Source: Ornithinimicrobium avium (GTDB taxonomy: Bacteria; Actinomycetota; Actinomycetes; Actinomycetales; Dermatophilaceae). Taken from it: a DNA stretch of 64,000 bases. The DNA is taken from positions 1,674,001-1,738,000 of the forward strand of contig NZ_CP031229.1 of NCBI RefSeq assembly GCF_003351765.1, written 5' to 3'. Below, piece after piece: positions 34,788-43,841 of the stretch; within the stretch, counting starts at the first letter, position 1, and each line of letters begins with the position of its first letter. A program made the position numbers and the translations under genes. The notes beneath the pieces were generated by a model, which was given only the letters and a program-made list of their open reading frames with translations, had not been told where the DNA came from and made no database searches.

Positions 34788-35380
34788 GCCTCGTACTCCA
34801 ACGGATCATCGGTGACGAACAGCTCAGGACTGCCCGCGTCGGGACGGACCACGTAGGTGATCTGCTGGCGGTCACCGAGCTCGCCCCGGTCGGGCTTGAC
34901 GTCGTTGAACTTCACCTCCGACCAGTCCAGGCAGGCGGTGACCTCGTACTCCTCCCCCTCGCTGATCGTCTCCACCCCGGTGATGGTCACCTTCGTGTCA
35001 CCGGACTGGATCATTCCCTCTTTGCGGGCCATCTGAAGGTTGGAGACCCACTGCGCGACCGCCTGGCCGCGGGCGACCCTGGCCAGCTCGCCGACCTCAA
35101 GCTCCGGGTCTTGACGAGTCCTGTCGATCATCGCCCAGGCTTCTTCGACGGCCTCGGCGGCGTTCAGCTGGCCCTGGTCATCGAGCTCGGCGGCGGTGGG
35201 ACCGGCCGCGGTGGTCTGCACCGCGTCATCGTCTGGCGGCGCCTGCCTCGTCACGGCGCTTTGGTCAGCGGTGGTGGGCGCCGGTGCGCGGCTCTCGTCG
35301 ACGGGCTCGTCGGTGCAGCCGGCCAGTGCAAACGTCCCGGCAGCAAGCCAGCCCATCAGTCTGACCCGAGTGCTCGCCAT
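34775..35380 (-). CDS. Lipoprotein at the start of the conjugative cluster
   Basis: The 201-residue protein has a lipoprotein signal (basic start, hydrophobic core, lipobox LAGC with Cys at about 22), a disordered Pro/Thr linker and a small C-terminal domain (about 75-195) with VTACLDWSEVKFNDVKPDRG, of the type seen in NTF2-like secreted proteins. aaggaaa precedes ATG 35380. It is the first gene of the long leftward operon, and the region before it should hold the main promoter. Confidence 0.7.
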   Translation of the reverse strand: MASTRVRLMGWLAAGTFALAGCTDEPVDESRAPAPTTADQSAVTRQAPPDDDAVQTTAAGPTAAELDDQGQLNAAEAVEEAWAMIDRTRQDPELEVGELARVARGQAVAQWVSNLQMARKEGMIQSGDTKVTITGVETISEGEEYEVTACLDWSEVKFNDVKPDRGELGDRQQITYVVRPDAGSPELFVTDDPLEYEACDD

Positions 35381-35623
35381 GTCCTGTTTCCTTCCACACC
35401 TACCAAAGCGCCCGACCTGCGGTCTGGGTCTCACGTCCGCACAAGTTGGCACATTACCGCTAGTTCCCGGCGGTCAGCTGCCGCTTTCAACGACCTGTGG
35501 ATAACGCGAAGCAGCACGCTGGGCTCCCCTCCAGGACTCTGGTGATCTCGAGCCTAGGGGCCGAACCCAGCCGCGGCGAGCGTTCTTACCAAACCTTTAC
35601 CAAGGCCGGCGACACGGTGCCTC
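35381..35623. promoter_or_regulatory. Likely promoter region of the Tad-conjugation operon
   Basis: The 243 bases between the XRE gene end and the lipoprotein start hold no gene. They include two related octamers, cttaccaa (35585-35592) and ctttaccaa (35595-35603), near the XRE gene end, and on the minus strand a TAATGT at about 35450-35455 that may be a -10 box. No clear -35 was seen. Call rests on position. Confidence 0.4.
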
Positions 35624-36112
35624 CTATGGTCGAGACCGCGCGCCAGCACGACTGCGAGCCATCGTCAGCAGCTCCTCAACCCGTGCGGGACCGACGTCCA
35701 GGGCATTAGCTAGGGCACGAATGGCATCCGCGCCTGGCGCTCTCACGAAGTCTCCGCTCTCCCACCGTCGCAGGGTCGACGACGACGTGCCGGCGGCTAC
35801 GGCGAGCTCTCTTAGGCTCATCCCTCGGACGACTCGCAACTCTCGTAGCGTCATGGCCTCAACATCGCCTCGCCGCAGGAGGTCGACTGGTTCCACCCCC
35901 AGAGCCCGAGCAATGCGCAGCAGTGTGCCCGGCCTCGGCACCGCAAGGCCCCTCTCCCACGCCGAAACCGCAGCAGCCCCCTGAACGCCCACCATCACAG
36001 AGAGTGTGTGCTGCGTCCATCCCTTGCGTAGTCGCAGATCGCGCAGACGATGAACGTCCAGCGGTACCCTCGCGTACGCCTTGCCGTCCACCCCTGACTC
36101 CGACCGGTCCAC
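35624..36112 (-). CDS. XRE-family regulator with two HTH domains
   Basis: The 162-residue protein has two helix-turn-helix domains: about residues 22-75 (LRLRKGWTQHTLSVMVGVQG then VSAWERGLAVPRPGTLLRIA) and about 88-150 (RGMSLRELAVAAGTSSSTLR, RWESG). Both have the XRE/Cro pattern. As it lies between the integrase-excisionase pair and the transfer operon, it is likely the element's repressor, acting on its own divergent region and on the operon to its left (inference). The divergent promoter region with xis is 79 bases. Confidence 0.85.
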   Translation of the reverse strand: MDRSESGVDGKAYARVPLDVHRLRDLRLRKGWTQHTLSVMVGVQGAAAVSAWERGLAVPRPGTLLRIARALGVEPVDLLRRGDVEAMTLRELRVVRGMSLRELAVAAGTSSSTLRRWESGDFVRAPGADAIRALANALDVGPARVEELLTMARSRAGARSRP

Positions 36113-36191
36113 GGTAGCAATATAGAGGTGGCTGCGCCCCGCCTGCCGCCCTCCATTGAGACCCTGGTCTGCCCTCTCCGCTTAGGGGTGC
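36113..36191. promoter_or_regulatory. Divergent control region between repressor-like and excisionase genes
   Basis: The 79 bases separate two divergent regulatory genes. Positions suggest promoters for both, but no clear boxes or palindromes were found. Included because the switch between integrated and excised states would be set here. Confidence 0.4.
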
Positions 36192-36407
36192 ATGAGCAAG
36201 CGACGCATTGACACGACTACCAAGCGGCGGTTCGAGTCCCTCTCCGAGGCAGCCGAACGGACAGGCCTGAGCACCTACACCCTGCGCCGCAGAATCGCGG
36301 AGGGGAAACTACCCGCCTACCGCAGCGGGCGACGCGTCATCCGGGTCGAACCCGACGATGTCGACAAGCTTCTGACGCGTATCCCCACTGCCAGCTGGCA
36401 CAGCTAG
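36192..36407 (+). CDS. xis: Excisionase-type MerR/HTH_17 DNA-binding protein
   Basis: The 71-residue protein is the classic small HTH_17 form: SLSEAAERTGLSTYTLRRRI followed by AEGKLPAYRSGRRVIRVEPD and DVDKLL. In integrative elements such proteins act as Xis, bending DNA at att sites and directing integrase to excise. It ends four bases into the integrase gene stop on the opposite strand, so the two are convergent and overlap. ATG 36192 follows a plain start region without a strong ribosome site. Confidence 0.85.
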   Translation: MSKRRIDTTTKRRFESLSEAAERTGLSTYTLRRRIAEGKLPAYRSGRRVIRVEPDDVDKLLTRIPTASWHS

Positions 36408-37582
36408 AGGTCGATCTCCTTGCTCAACCGCTCGGTCAGCGCCCTGTCCCGCTGGGCGGTCGCATGTTGGTACCGCAGCGCTACTGTCACGTCGGTGTGG
36501 CCACCCCGGTGCAACAACTCGGCCAGAGTCGCGCCTTGGACCGCGTACGCGCTCAGGCCCGTGTGCCGCAGGTTGTGGAAGTGGAAGCCTGGGCGACCTG
36601 CGCTGTCGCGAGCTTCGCGCCAGTAACGGTCCAGCGTCGACTGGCTGACTCGATTCCCGCGCGGACCACATACGACTGCCGCAATCGGCTCGGCCCCGGT
36701 GTACGCGCTCAGGTGCGCCGTCAACGCCGGCAGCAGTGCGGCGGGTATGGCTATGCTCCGTGTGCTTCCAGCCTTGGGCGGGGTCAGCGCCTTGGCCTGG
36801 CTGTTCCATTGACGTCGGATGTGTAGCGTCGCCCTGTCCGGGTTGTCAAGGCGCTCCAGGTCCCGCCGCTGCAGCCCCAGGACTTCCCCCATGCGCAGTG
36901 CGCACCACGCGGCCAGCGGCACCGCGATCCGGAGATGATCTGGCATCGCCTCCCCAAGCGCCCTCACCTCCTCAGCGCTGGCGACGTCGCCCTGCTCGTC
37001 CTCCGGGCGGACCCGGCGGTGCTTCGGCGCCTCTGGGAACGTGAACGCTTCCAGTCCACCGGCACGGGACTTCACAGCGGCGTTGATGCACGAACGGAGG
37101 ACTATGGCCGCGTTGGGCGCGATGCCGTTCGTGCGCGCACCCTTGTGCCTCTTGCTGGGCAACGCGGCGAGAGCAGCCAGGTGCTCGGCCACCAGCTCGG
37201 TGGTCAGGTCGACGAGCCGCACCTCCCCGAGCTGGGGAACAACGTGGTTCTTGAGAACCGACCGGTAGGCGACCACCGTCCCTTGAGACCTGTCCGGGTT
37301 GGCCTCCAGGGCGGCCAGCCACTTCTCGGACCACCGTCGCAGCGTCATGCCCTCGGCCTCGGCTCGCACTTCGTCAGCCTTGCGCGCGGCTCGGCGCTCG
37401 GCCGGCGGCACGAAGAGGCCCCGTGCGACGTCGGCGCGAGCGATGTCCAGTGCGGCACGGGCATCGATGAGCGTCTCAAACACACCGAGCGCGTGCGTCG
37501 TGCCCTCGTGGTGCAACCTGACCCGGTAGCGGCCCCGGTACAGGGTGATGCCCCTGGGCAGTCTGGACTCCTTCGTGGGCAA
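36404..37582 (-). CDS. int: Tyrosine-recombinase integrase of the conjugative element
   Basis: The 392-residue protein has an N-terminal AP2-like arm-binding part (ITLYRGRYRVRLHHEG), a core-binding SAM-like domain (about 78-170) and a catalytic domain with the R-H-R-H-Y set: R230 (AAWCALRMGEVLGL), H336 and R339 (FHNLRHTGL), H362 (RGGHTDVTV) and Y371 (LRYQHAT). The start TTG at 37582 is chosen because ggagg lies 9 bases upstream; GTG 37591 and longer forms are in frame. The gene sits beside the tRNA-His 3-prime end, the usual layout for tRNA-targeting integrases, so it likely recombines within that tRNA. Confidence 0.9.
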   Translation of the reverse strand: MPTKESRLPRGITLYRGRYRVRLHHEGTTHALGVFETLIDARAALDIARADVARGLFVPPAERRAARKADEVRAEAEGMTLRRWSEKWLAALEANPDRSQGTVVAYRSVLKNHVVPQLGEVRLVDLTTELVAEHLAALAALPSKRHKGARTNGIAPNAAIVLRSCINAAVKSRAGGLEAFTFPEAPKHRRVRPEDEQGDVASAEEVRALGEAMPDHLRIAVPLAAWCALRMGEVLGLQRRDLERLDNPDRATLHIRRQWNSQAKALTPPKAGSTRSIAIPAALLPALTAHLSAYTGAEPIAAVVCGPRGNRVSQSTLDRYWREARDSAGRPGFHFHNLRHTGLSAYAVQGATLAELLHRGGHTDVTVALRYQHATAQRDRALTERLSKEIDL

Positions 37583-37680
37583 GCTAGCCACCTCCGCAGG
37601 TCGGTGCCTCGTGACAACCCTGTGACAAATCGGGTGCCCGAACGAGCCTACGTCTGCCCACATCTGCTCAACAAGCCAAG

Positions 37681-37715
37681 GCCCCGGATTCCGCACCGTT
37701 GCGCGGAATCGGGGG
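37681..37715 (-). terminator. Imperfect hairpin downstream of tRNA-His
   Basis: gccccggattccgc and gcggaatcgggggc pair over 14 bases with one mismatch and a short loop. It lies about 40 bases past the 3-prime end of the tRNA on its strand, so it may end the tRNA transcript or shield the integrase gene from it. Confidence 0.5.
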
Positions 37716-37727
37716 CCTGACCTGCTG

Positions 37728-37744
37728 TGACGTGAATCACGTCA
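37728..37744. promoter_or_regulatory. Perfect palindrome between integrase and tRNA-His
   Basis: tgacgtgaatcacgtca is a perfect palindrome (8-base arms, central a) lying 11 bases from the tRNA 3-prime end, inside the expected attachment-site region. It could bind integrase, excisionase or the repressor. Confidence 0.55.
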
Positions 37745-37754
37745 TTCCTCTACG

Positions 37755-37828
37755 GGTGAGTGACGGGACTTGAACCCGCGACATCCGCGACCACAACGCG
37801 GCGCTCTACCTGCTGAGCTACACCCACC
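37755..37828 (-). tRNA. tRNA-His (anticodon GTG); probable attachment site of the element
   Basis: The minus strand folds as a cloverleaf: acceptor GTGGGTG with CACTCAC, T-loop GGTTCAAGT, anticodon stem around GTTGTGGT with anticodon GTG. The extra G-1 paired to C73, unique to tRNA-His, is present. The integrase gene lies next to the 3-prime end, so this end is likely the att core. A second copy of the 3-prime end was not found to the left in the window. Confidence 0.92.
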
Positions 37829-37909
37829 ATGCCGACCTGCACGCCCGAGGGCGCGTGGACAACGCGGACCATCGTACCCGAGAGGTGCCGGACCGCAGAA
37901 TCGTCCGGA

Positions 37910-38998
37910 TCAGTCGCCTCCCCGGTCCTTCGGACCGCCGTTCTTACCGGCCTCGGACCGCTGCGTCGCGGCCTCCATCCGCAGCTGGCGCGCCTGTCGC
38001 ACCACCTCTGCCTCCTTGGCGGCCTTCCTCTTCGTGCCCTTGACGTCGCGCGGCGGGAGCTGGATCTCCTTCTCGGCCGGAAGGCCGGCGGCGAGCTCGC
38101 GCCCACGCTCCAGCTCGGCGTCCAGCTCGGCACCGAGGACCAGGACGTTGTTGATGATGAAGATCATCAGCAGCAGGATGATCACACCACCGATGGCGCC
38201 GTAGGTGGCGTTGTAGCTGTCCTCCCCGCCGAAGCCGGTGAGGTAGATGAAGAACCCGCCCGCGGCGACGATCGAGACGATCACCGCGAGGGCCGAGCCG
38301 GGGCTGAGCCAGCGGAACTTCGGCTGCCGCACGTTGGGCGTGCCCCAGTAGAGCAGCGCCACGATGCCCATGAGCACGAGCAGGATGAACGGCCACTTGG
38401 CCCAGTTCCAGACGGCGGTGGCCACCCCGGAGAGCCCGACGAACCCGAAGATCAGCTCGGACAGTCTGCCGGAGAGGGTGACGGACAGGATGATCACCAT
38501 GAGCCCGATGACGACCAGCAGGGTCAGCGCGAGCAGCCAGGGGCGCAGCTTCCAGATCGGCCGCCCCTCCTCGATGTTGTAGACCTTGTTCATCATCCGG
38601 CTGAAGGCGTTGACGTAGTTGGACGCGGACCAGAACGCGCCGAGCAGGCCGACGACCAGCAGGATGCCCGCGCCGCCGGACTCGGCCATGCTGTCGAGGT
38701 AGCCGGTGATCGTCTCGATCGTGCTCTCCTCCAGGCCGAGGTCCCGCCCGAGGTCGCCGACCGCCTGCTTCGTCGCCCCGCCCTGCCCCAGGAAGGCCAG
38801 CGAGGTCGACAGTGCCAGCAGCATCGGGGCCAGCGACATGATCGAGAAGTAGGTGAGCGCGGCACCCAGGTCGGGCCCGCCGTCCCTGCCGAACTCCGAC
38901 ACGGTGCGCTTGAGCACCGACTTCCAGTGCCTCGCCGGAAGGTCGGTGGGGCTGTCGGGTCCACGCTCGACGGTCTGGGGGTGCACGGTCTCACTCAC
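37910..38998 (-). CDS. YihY/BrkB-family integral membrane protein
   Basis: The product of about 362 residues has six membrane segments between about 45 and 300 and the family blocks LTYFSIMSLAPMLLALSTSL, SASNYVNAFSRMMNKVYN and YATYGAIGGVIILLLMIFII-like text (NATYGAIGGVIILLL). The family (earlier mis-called RNase BN) has no proven function; some members export small substances. The C-terminal tail is basic and charged. GTG 38998 was chosen; TTG 39010 is the longest frame. It stands between tRNA-His and tRNA-Lys on the minus strand. Confidence 0.85.
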   Translation of the reverse strand: MSETVHPQTVERGPDSPTDLPARHWKSVLKRTVSEFGRDGGPDLGAALTYFSIMSLAPMLLALSTSLAFLGQGGATKQAVGDLGRDLGLEESTIETITGYLDSMAESGGAGILLVVGLLGAFWSASNYVNAFSRMMNKVYNIEEGRPIWKLRPWLLALTLLVVIGLMVIILSVTLSGRLSELIFGFVGLSGVATAVWNWAKWPFILLVLMGIVALLYWGTPNVRQPKFRWLSPGSALAVIVSIVAAGGFFIYLTGFGGEDSYNATYGAIGGVIILLLMIFIINNVLVLGAELDAELERGRELAAGLPAEKEIQLPPRDVKGTKRKAAKEAEVVRQARQLRMEAATQRSEAGKNGGPKDRGGD

Positions 38999-39022
38999 GC
39001 GGCCAGTCAATCATGGGTATGC

Positions 39023-39057
39023 AGCAAGGGGCAGGTCTGCTCGACCTGCCCCTTGCT
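39023..39057 (-). terminator. Perfect hairpin directly after tRNA-Lys
   Basis: agcaaggggcaggtc (39023-39037) and gacctgccccttgct (39043-39057) form a perfect 15-bp stem with a 5-base loop, three bases past the CCA end of tRNA-Lys on its strand. It likely ends the tRNA transcript before the YihY gene. No U-run follows. Confidence 0.75.
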
Positions 39058-39062
39058 GATGG

Positions 39063-39135
39063 TGCGCCCACAGGGACTCGAACCCCGAACCCGCTGGTTA
39101 AGAGCCAGCTGCTCTGCCAATTGAGCTATAGGCGC
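39063..39135 (-). tRNA. tRNA-Lys (anticodon CTT)
   Basis: The minus strand forms a cloverleaf with acceptor GCGCCTA/TGGGCGC, T-loop GGTTCGAGT and anticodon loop CTCTTAA, giving CTT for Lys (AAG codons). The CCA end is encoded (39060-39062). A strong terminator hairpin follows. Confidence 0.93.
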
Positions 39136-39235
39136 GACAGCGGACAACTCTAACCTGCCTCGCGCCCGGCATCCAAATCCTCGACGGCGAGGGTCGCCGC
39201 GCGGGGAGGACGCCGCATACGCGAGGATGGGGAGC

Positions 39236-40288
39236 ATGCGCGCACTGGTGAAGCCCGCTCCCGGGCCAGGACTGGAGCTGACCGACGTCCCCGAGCCCGA
39301 ACCAGGACTCGGAGAGGTCAAGATCCGGGTGCTGCGGGCCGGGCTGTGCGGCACCGACCTGCACATCGAGGCCTGGGACGACTGGGCCGCCTCGATGCTG
39401 AAGCCACCGCTGGTGGTGGGGCACGAGTTCTACGGCGAGATCGTCGCGCTCGGCGAGGGCGTCCCCACCGACGAGCGCTACGGGCTGCACGTCGGCGACC
39501 GGGTCTCGGTCGAGGGCCACGTGGTGTGCGGCCACTGCCGCAACTGTCGGGCGGGGCGCCGGCACATGTGCGTCAACACCTCCAACCTGGGCGTCAACCG
39601 GGACGGCTGCTTCGCCGACCACGTGGTGGTGCCGCACAGCAACGTGTGGGTCCAGCCCGACCTCATCGACCCAGACCTGGGCGCGGTCTTCGACCCGCTG
39701 GGCAACGCCGTGCACACGGCCCTGTCCTTCCCGCTGGAGGGTGAGGACGTGCTCATCACCGGGGCCGGCCCGATCGGGCTCATGGCCACCGCCGTGGTCC
39801 GGCACGCGGGGGCGCGGCACGTCGTGGTCACCGACCTGTCCGACGCACGGCTGGAGCAGGCGGTGGCGTCCGGCGCCGACGTGGTCGTCAACGTGGGGCG
39901 CGAGCGGATCCGCCAGGCGCAGGAGCGGCTCGGGATGACCGAGGGCTTCGACGTGGTGCTGGAGATGTCGGGCAGCCCGCGCGCGATGCCCGAGCTGATC
40001 GACAACTGCACGCACGGCGCGAAGGTGGCGATGCTCGGGCTCCCGGCGGAGCCGTTCGCGATCGACTGGGGCAAGGTGATCACGCACATGATCACGCTCA
40101 AGGGCATCTACGGCCGGGAGATGTACGAGACCTGGTACAAGATGACCGCGATGCTGCAGACCTCCGAGCTGCTGCGCGACCGGGTCCGGTCGGTCATCAC
40201 CCACCGCTACCCTGCCGAGCAGTGGCAGGAGGCCTTCGACGCGGCCCGCTCCGGCCAGGTCGGCAAGGTCATCATGGACTGGAGCTGA
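39236..40288 (+). CDS. tdh: L-threonine 3-dehydrogenase
   Basis: The 350-residue zinc-dependent medium-chain dehydrogenase has the catalytic-zinc ligands CGTDLHIE and GHEFYGEI, the four-Cys structural-zinc loop CGHCRNCRAGRRHMC, and a Rossmann NAD site ITGAGPIGLMA. It oxidises L-threonine to 2-amino-3-ketobutyrate with NAD. The call rests on the next gene, kbl, 10 bases downstream, which uses that product; together they turn threonine into glycine and acetyl-CoA. ATG 39236 matches the usual start (MRALVK) and has ggggag upstream; ATG 39227 is also in frame. Confidence 0.93.
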   Translation: MRALVKPAPGPGLELTDVPEPEPGLGEVKIRVLRAGLCGTDLHIEAWDDWAASMLKPPLVVGHEFYGEIVALGEGVPTDERYGLHVGDRVSVEGHVVCGHCRNCRAGRRHMCVNTSNLGVNRDGCFADHVVVPHSNVWVQPDLIDPDLGAVFDPLGNAVHTALSFPLEGEDVLITGAGPIGLMATAVVRHAGARHVVVTDLSDARLEQAVASGADVVVNVGRERIRQAQERLGMTEGFDVVLEMSGSPRAMPELIDNCTHGAKVAMLGLPAEPFAIDWGKVITHMITLKGIYGREMYETWYKMTAMLQTSELLRDRVRSVITHRYPAEQWQEAFDAARSGQVGKVIMDWS

Positions 40289-40298
40289 GGAGACCAAC

Positions 40299-41489
<1,191 letters not shown>

Positions 41490-41548
41490 CCTCCGTCCGC
41501 GCTGCTCTTGCCCCCGCCAGGACGGTCGGGAGACCCGCGGCCGTGCGG

Positions 41549-41554
41549 TATAGT
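41549..41554 (+). promoter_or_regulatory. -10 box candidate for the MFS gene
   Basis: TATAGT sits 63 bases before the GTG at 41618, between kbl and the transporter. No good -35 is seen at the expected distance. A separate promoter fits with the 128-base gap. Confidence 0.4.
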
Positions 41555-41617
41555 TGACGTGCCGATCAAGGGTTTCGCGCGCCGGGTGGCTGGGACGGCG
41601 CGCACCGCACGAAAGGT

Positions 41618-42916
41618 GTGCCCGCCCTGTCGCCCGTCCAGTCCTACCGGCGCCTGTTCGCCCTGACCGGTCCCCTCTACGTCCTCGTGGCCTTCGTCGG
41701 CCGCATCCCGCTGGCGATGTCCCAGATCGCCTCGCTCCTGGCCGTCACGGCCGCGACCGGCTCCTACGCCGCCGGCGGCGCGACCGCCGGTGCGCTGGCC
41801 GTGGCCAACGCGATCTTCGCCCCGGTCGCGGGGGCGCTGAGCGACCGGCTCGGCCAGCGCCCCGTCCTGCTCGTGCAGAGCGTCGTCGGCACCGTCGGCC
41901 TGGCCGCCCTCGCCGCCCTGACCGTGCTGCACGACCCCGGCCAGCCCTGGTGGCCACTTCCCCTGGTCGCCGCTCTGGGCGGCGCTTTCGTCCCGCAGGT
42001 CGGCACCATGGCCCGCGTGCGCTGGCGCCCGATCAGTCGGCGCCGCAGCGACGAGGACCCGCGGATGATCGACGCCGCGTTCTCCTACGAGGGCGCCGCG
42101 GACGAGGCCTCCTTCGTCCTGGGCCCGGCGCTCGTCGGCGTCATCGCCGCGGTCGCGGACCCGGTCGCCTCCCTCGTCGTCGCCGCCCTGCTCCTCGGAT
42201 CGTTCGGCACCTGGTTCGCCCTGCACCCGACCGGCGCGCTCGTCGGACCCGCCCCCGCCGGCACGGGCGCGGTCGCACGGCTGCTCACGCCGGCCCTGGT
42301 CATCCTCGCCGCCACCCAGCTCTCCGTCGGCATGGTCTTCGGCTCGGTCCAGACCGGCACCTCGGTGCTGGCCACCCAGGCAGGCGTCCCCGGGATGACC
42401 GGCCTGCTGCACGCCCTTCTCGGCGTCGGCAGCGTGCTGGCCGGCCTCGCGGTCGTGGCCGTGCCCGAGACCTTCACCCACGAGCGTCGCCTGCGGCTGT
42501 TCACCGCCGCGCTGCTGCTCCTGGCCCTGCCGCTGCTGCTCGTCGACTCGCTCACCGGCCTCACCCTGGCCCTCCTCGGCCTGGGCCTGGCGGTCGCGCC
42601 GACGATGATCACCACCTTCGCGCTCGCCGAGCGGATCACCCCGCTGCGCCGCGTGGGCGCCGCGATGACGCTGCTCGCCGCCGCCACCGGTGCCGGGTAT
42701 GCCGTGGGCGCCGCCGTCGCGGGTCAGCTCGCCGACGTCGGCGGTCACCGGCCGGCGTTCGCGGTCACGATCGCCGCGACCGCGCTCGCGCTCACCCTCG
42801 CTCTCTCCGGGGCTCGCACCCTGCGGAGGGCGGCAGCAGCCGCCCGTGGGCACCCGCTCGCCCCGGAGCCGGGCGAGCAGCTGCCGGAGTCGGAGGCCCT
42901 CGAGCCGGTCGGCTGA
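41618..42916 (+). CDS. Major facilitator superfamily transporter
   Basis: The 432-residue protein has 12 predicted membrane segments and the MFS loop motif GALSDRLGQRPVLLVQ between helices 2 and 3. The substrate is unknown; the sugar or drug efflux branches fit equally well. The Glu/Pro-rich C-terminus is cytoplasmic. GTG 41618 has gaaagg just upstream. It follows kbl by 128 bases and has its own -10 candidate, so it need not belong to threonine catabolism. Confidence 0.85.
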   Translation: MPALSPVQSYRRLFALTGPLYVLVAFVGRIPLAMSQIASLLAVTAATGSYAAGGATAGALAVANAIFAPVAGALSDRLGQRPVLLVQSVVGTVGLAALAALTVLHDPGQPWWPLPLVAALGGAFVPQVGTMARVRWRPISRRRSDEDPRMIDAAFSYEGAADEASFVLGPALVGVIAAVADPVASLVVAALLLGSFGTWFALHPTGALVGPAPAGTGAVARLLTPALVILAATQLSVGMVFGSVQTGTSVLATQAGVPGMTGLLHALLGVGSVLAGLAVVAVPETFTHERRLRLFTAALLLLALPLLLVDSLTGLTLALLGLGLAVAPTMITTFALAERITPLRRVGAAMTLLAAATGAGYAVGAAVAGQLADVGGHRPAFAVTIAATALALTLALSGARTLRRAAAAARGHPLAPEPGEQLPESEALEPVG

Positions 42917-42929
42917 CCCGCCTCTCCCG

Positions 42930-43832
42930 TCAGCTGCCGCAGCCGCCGGCGCCGCAGGCGCAGCCGCCCAGGCTCCCGCCGCCACAACCGTCGGTGTCCA
43001 TCGCCCCGGCGGTGACGGCGGCCAGCTCCTCCGCGGAGCGGGGCCGGGCACCGACCTGCTCGCCGAGCCGGACGAAGACGTCCACGAGCCGGCGCACGTG
43101 CCACCGGTGCTCGTGCTGCTCGTGGCGCGTCACCGTGGCGCCCGTGAGCCGGTCAGCCAGCCAGGTGGCATGCCCGGCAGGGCTGACCTGCGAGTCCACG
43201 CCCCACCACAGGTCCACGGGGCAGCGCACGTCGGCGGGGTCCAGCCCCCACGGCTCCTGCACCTGGACCATGTCGGTCACGATGCCCTCCGCCCCGGCGT
43301 GCTGACCGAGCCCGACCTCGAGCTGGTCGCGCAGGAAGACCGGGTCCTGCAGCGCCAGCGCGTGCAGCATCCGCTGCTGCTCGTCCATGTCGCGCAGCCA
43401 CTCCCGCTCACCCATGCCGGGACTGCCCTCATCGGCGCCGCGCGGCGCCAGCGGCCAGACCAGGGTCAGCGCCGCGACCCGCTCCGGGTGCAGGGCAGCC
43501 AGGGCGAGCGCCGCGCCGGTGCCGCCGGAGCCGGCGAAGACACCCACCGGACCCTCGATCCCCGCCGCATCCAGCACGGCCACGACGTCGGCGGCCAGAT
43601 CACGGACGGGACGGGCCTCGGAGCCGGGCGACTCGCCATACCCGGGACGGTCGTAGCTGACCACCCGCAGGCCGAGCGCGTGCAGCACGTCCCTGCCGGG
43701 GGTGCCGCTGAAGCGGGAGCCGGGGGTGCCGTGGAGGGCGACCACGGGGACGCCGTCCGGCGCCCCCTGGACCCGGTAGGCCAGGCCGGTCGCGGTGGTG
43801 CGGGTCGGGGTCGGGGTGGTGGTGCTCACCAC
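42930..43832 (-). CDS. Alpha/beta hydrolase with Cys/Gly-rich tail
   Basis: The 300-residue protein has the alpha/beta fold: ALHGTPGSRFSG oxyanion region, YDRPGYGES, a nucleophile elbow FAGSGGTGAALALAAL (Ser in AGSGG; the usual first Gly of GxSxG is Ala), LWWGVDSQVSPAGHA with the acid, and a His near HEHRWH. Substrate unknown. The last 20 residues are an odd tail with three Cys among Gly (GCGGG, GGCACGAGGCG). It converges on the MFS gene. GTG 43832 or 43829 starts it. Confidence 0.82.
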   Translation of the reverse strand: MVSTTTPTPTRTTATGLAYRVQGAPDGVPVVALHGTPGSRFSGTPGRDVLHALGLRVVSYDRPGYGESPGSEARPVRDLAADVVAVLDAAGIEGPVGVFAGSGGTGAALALAALHPERVAALTLVWPLAPRGADEGSPGMGEREWLRDMDEQQRMLHALALQDPVFLRDQLEVGLGQHAGAEGIVTDMVQVQEPWGLDPADVRCPVDLWWGVDSQVSPAGHATWLADRLTGATVTRHEQHEHRWHVRRLVDVFVRLGEQVGARPRSAEELAAVTAGAMDTDGCGGGSLGGCACGAGGCGS

Positions 43833-43841
43833 CCGAGTGTC

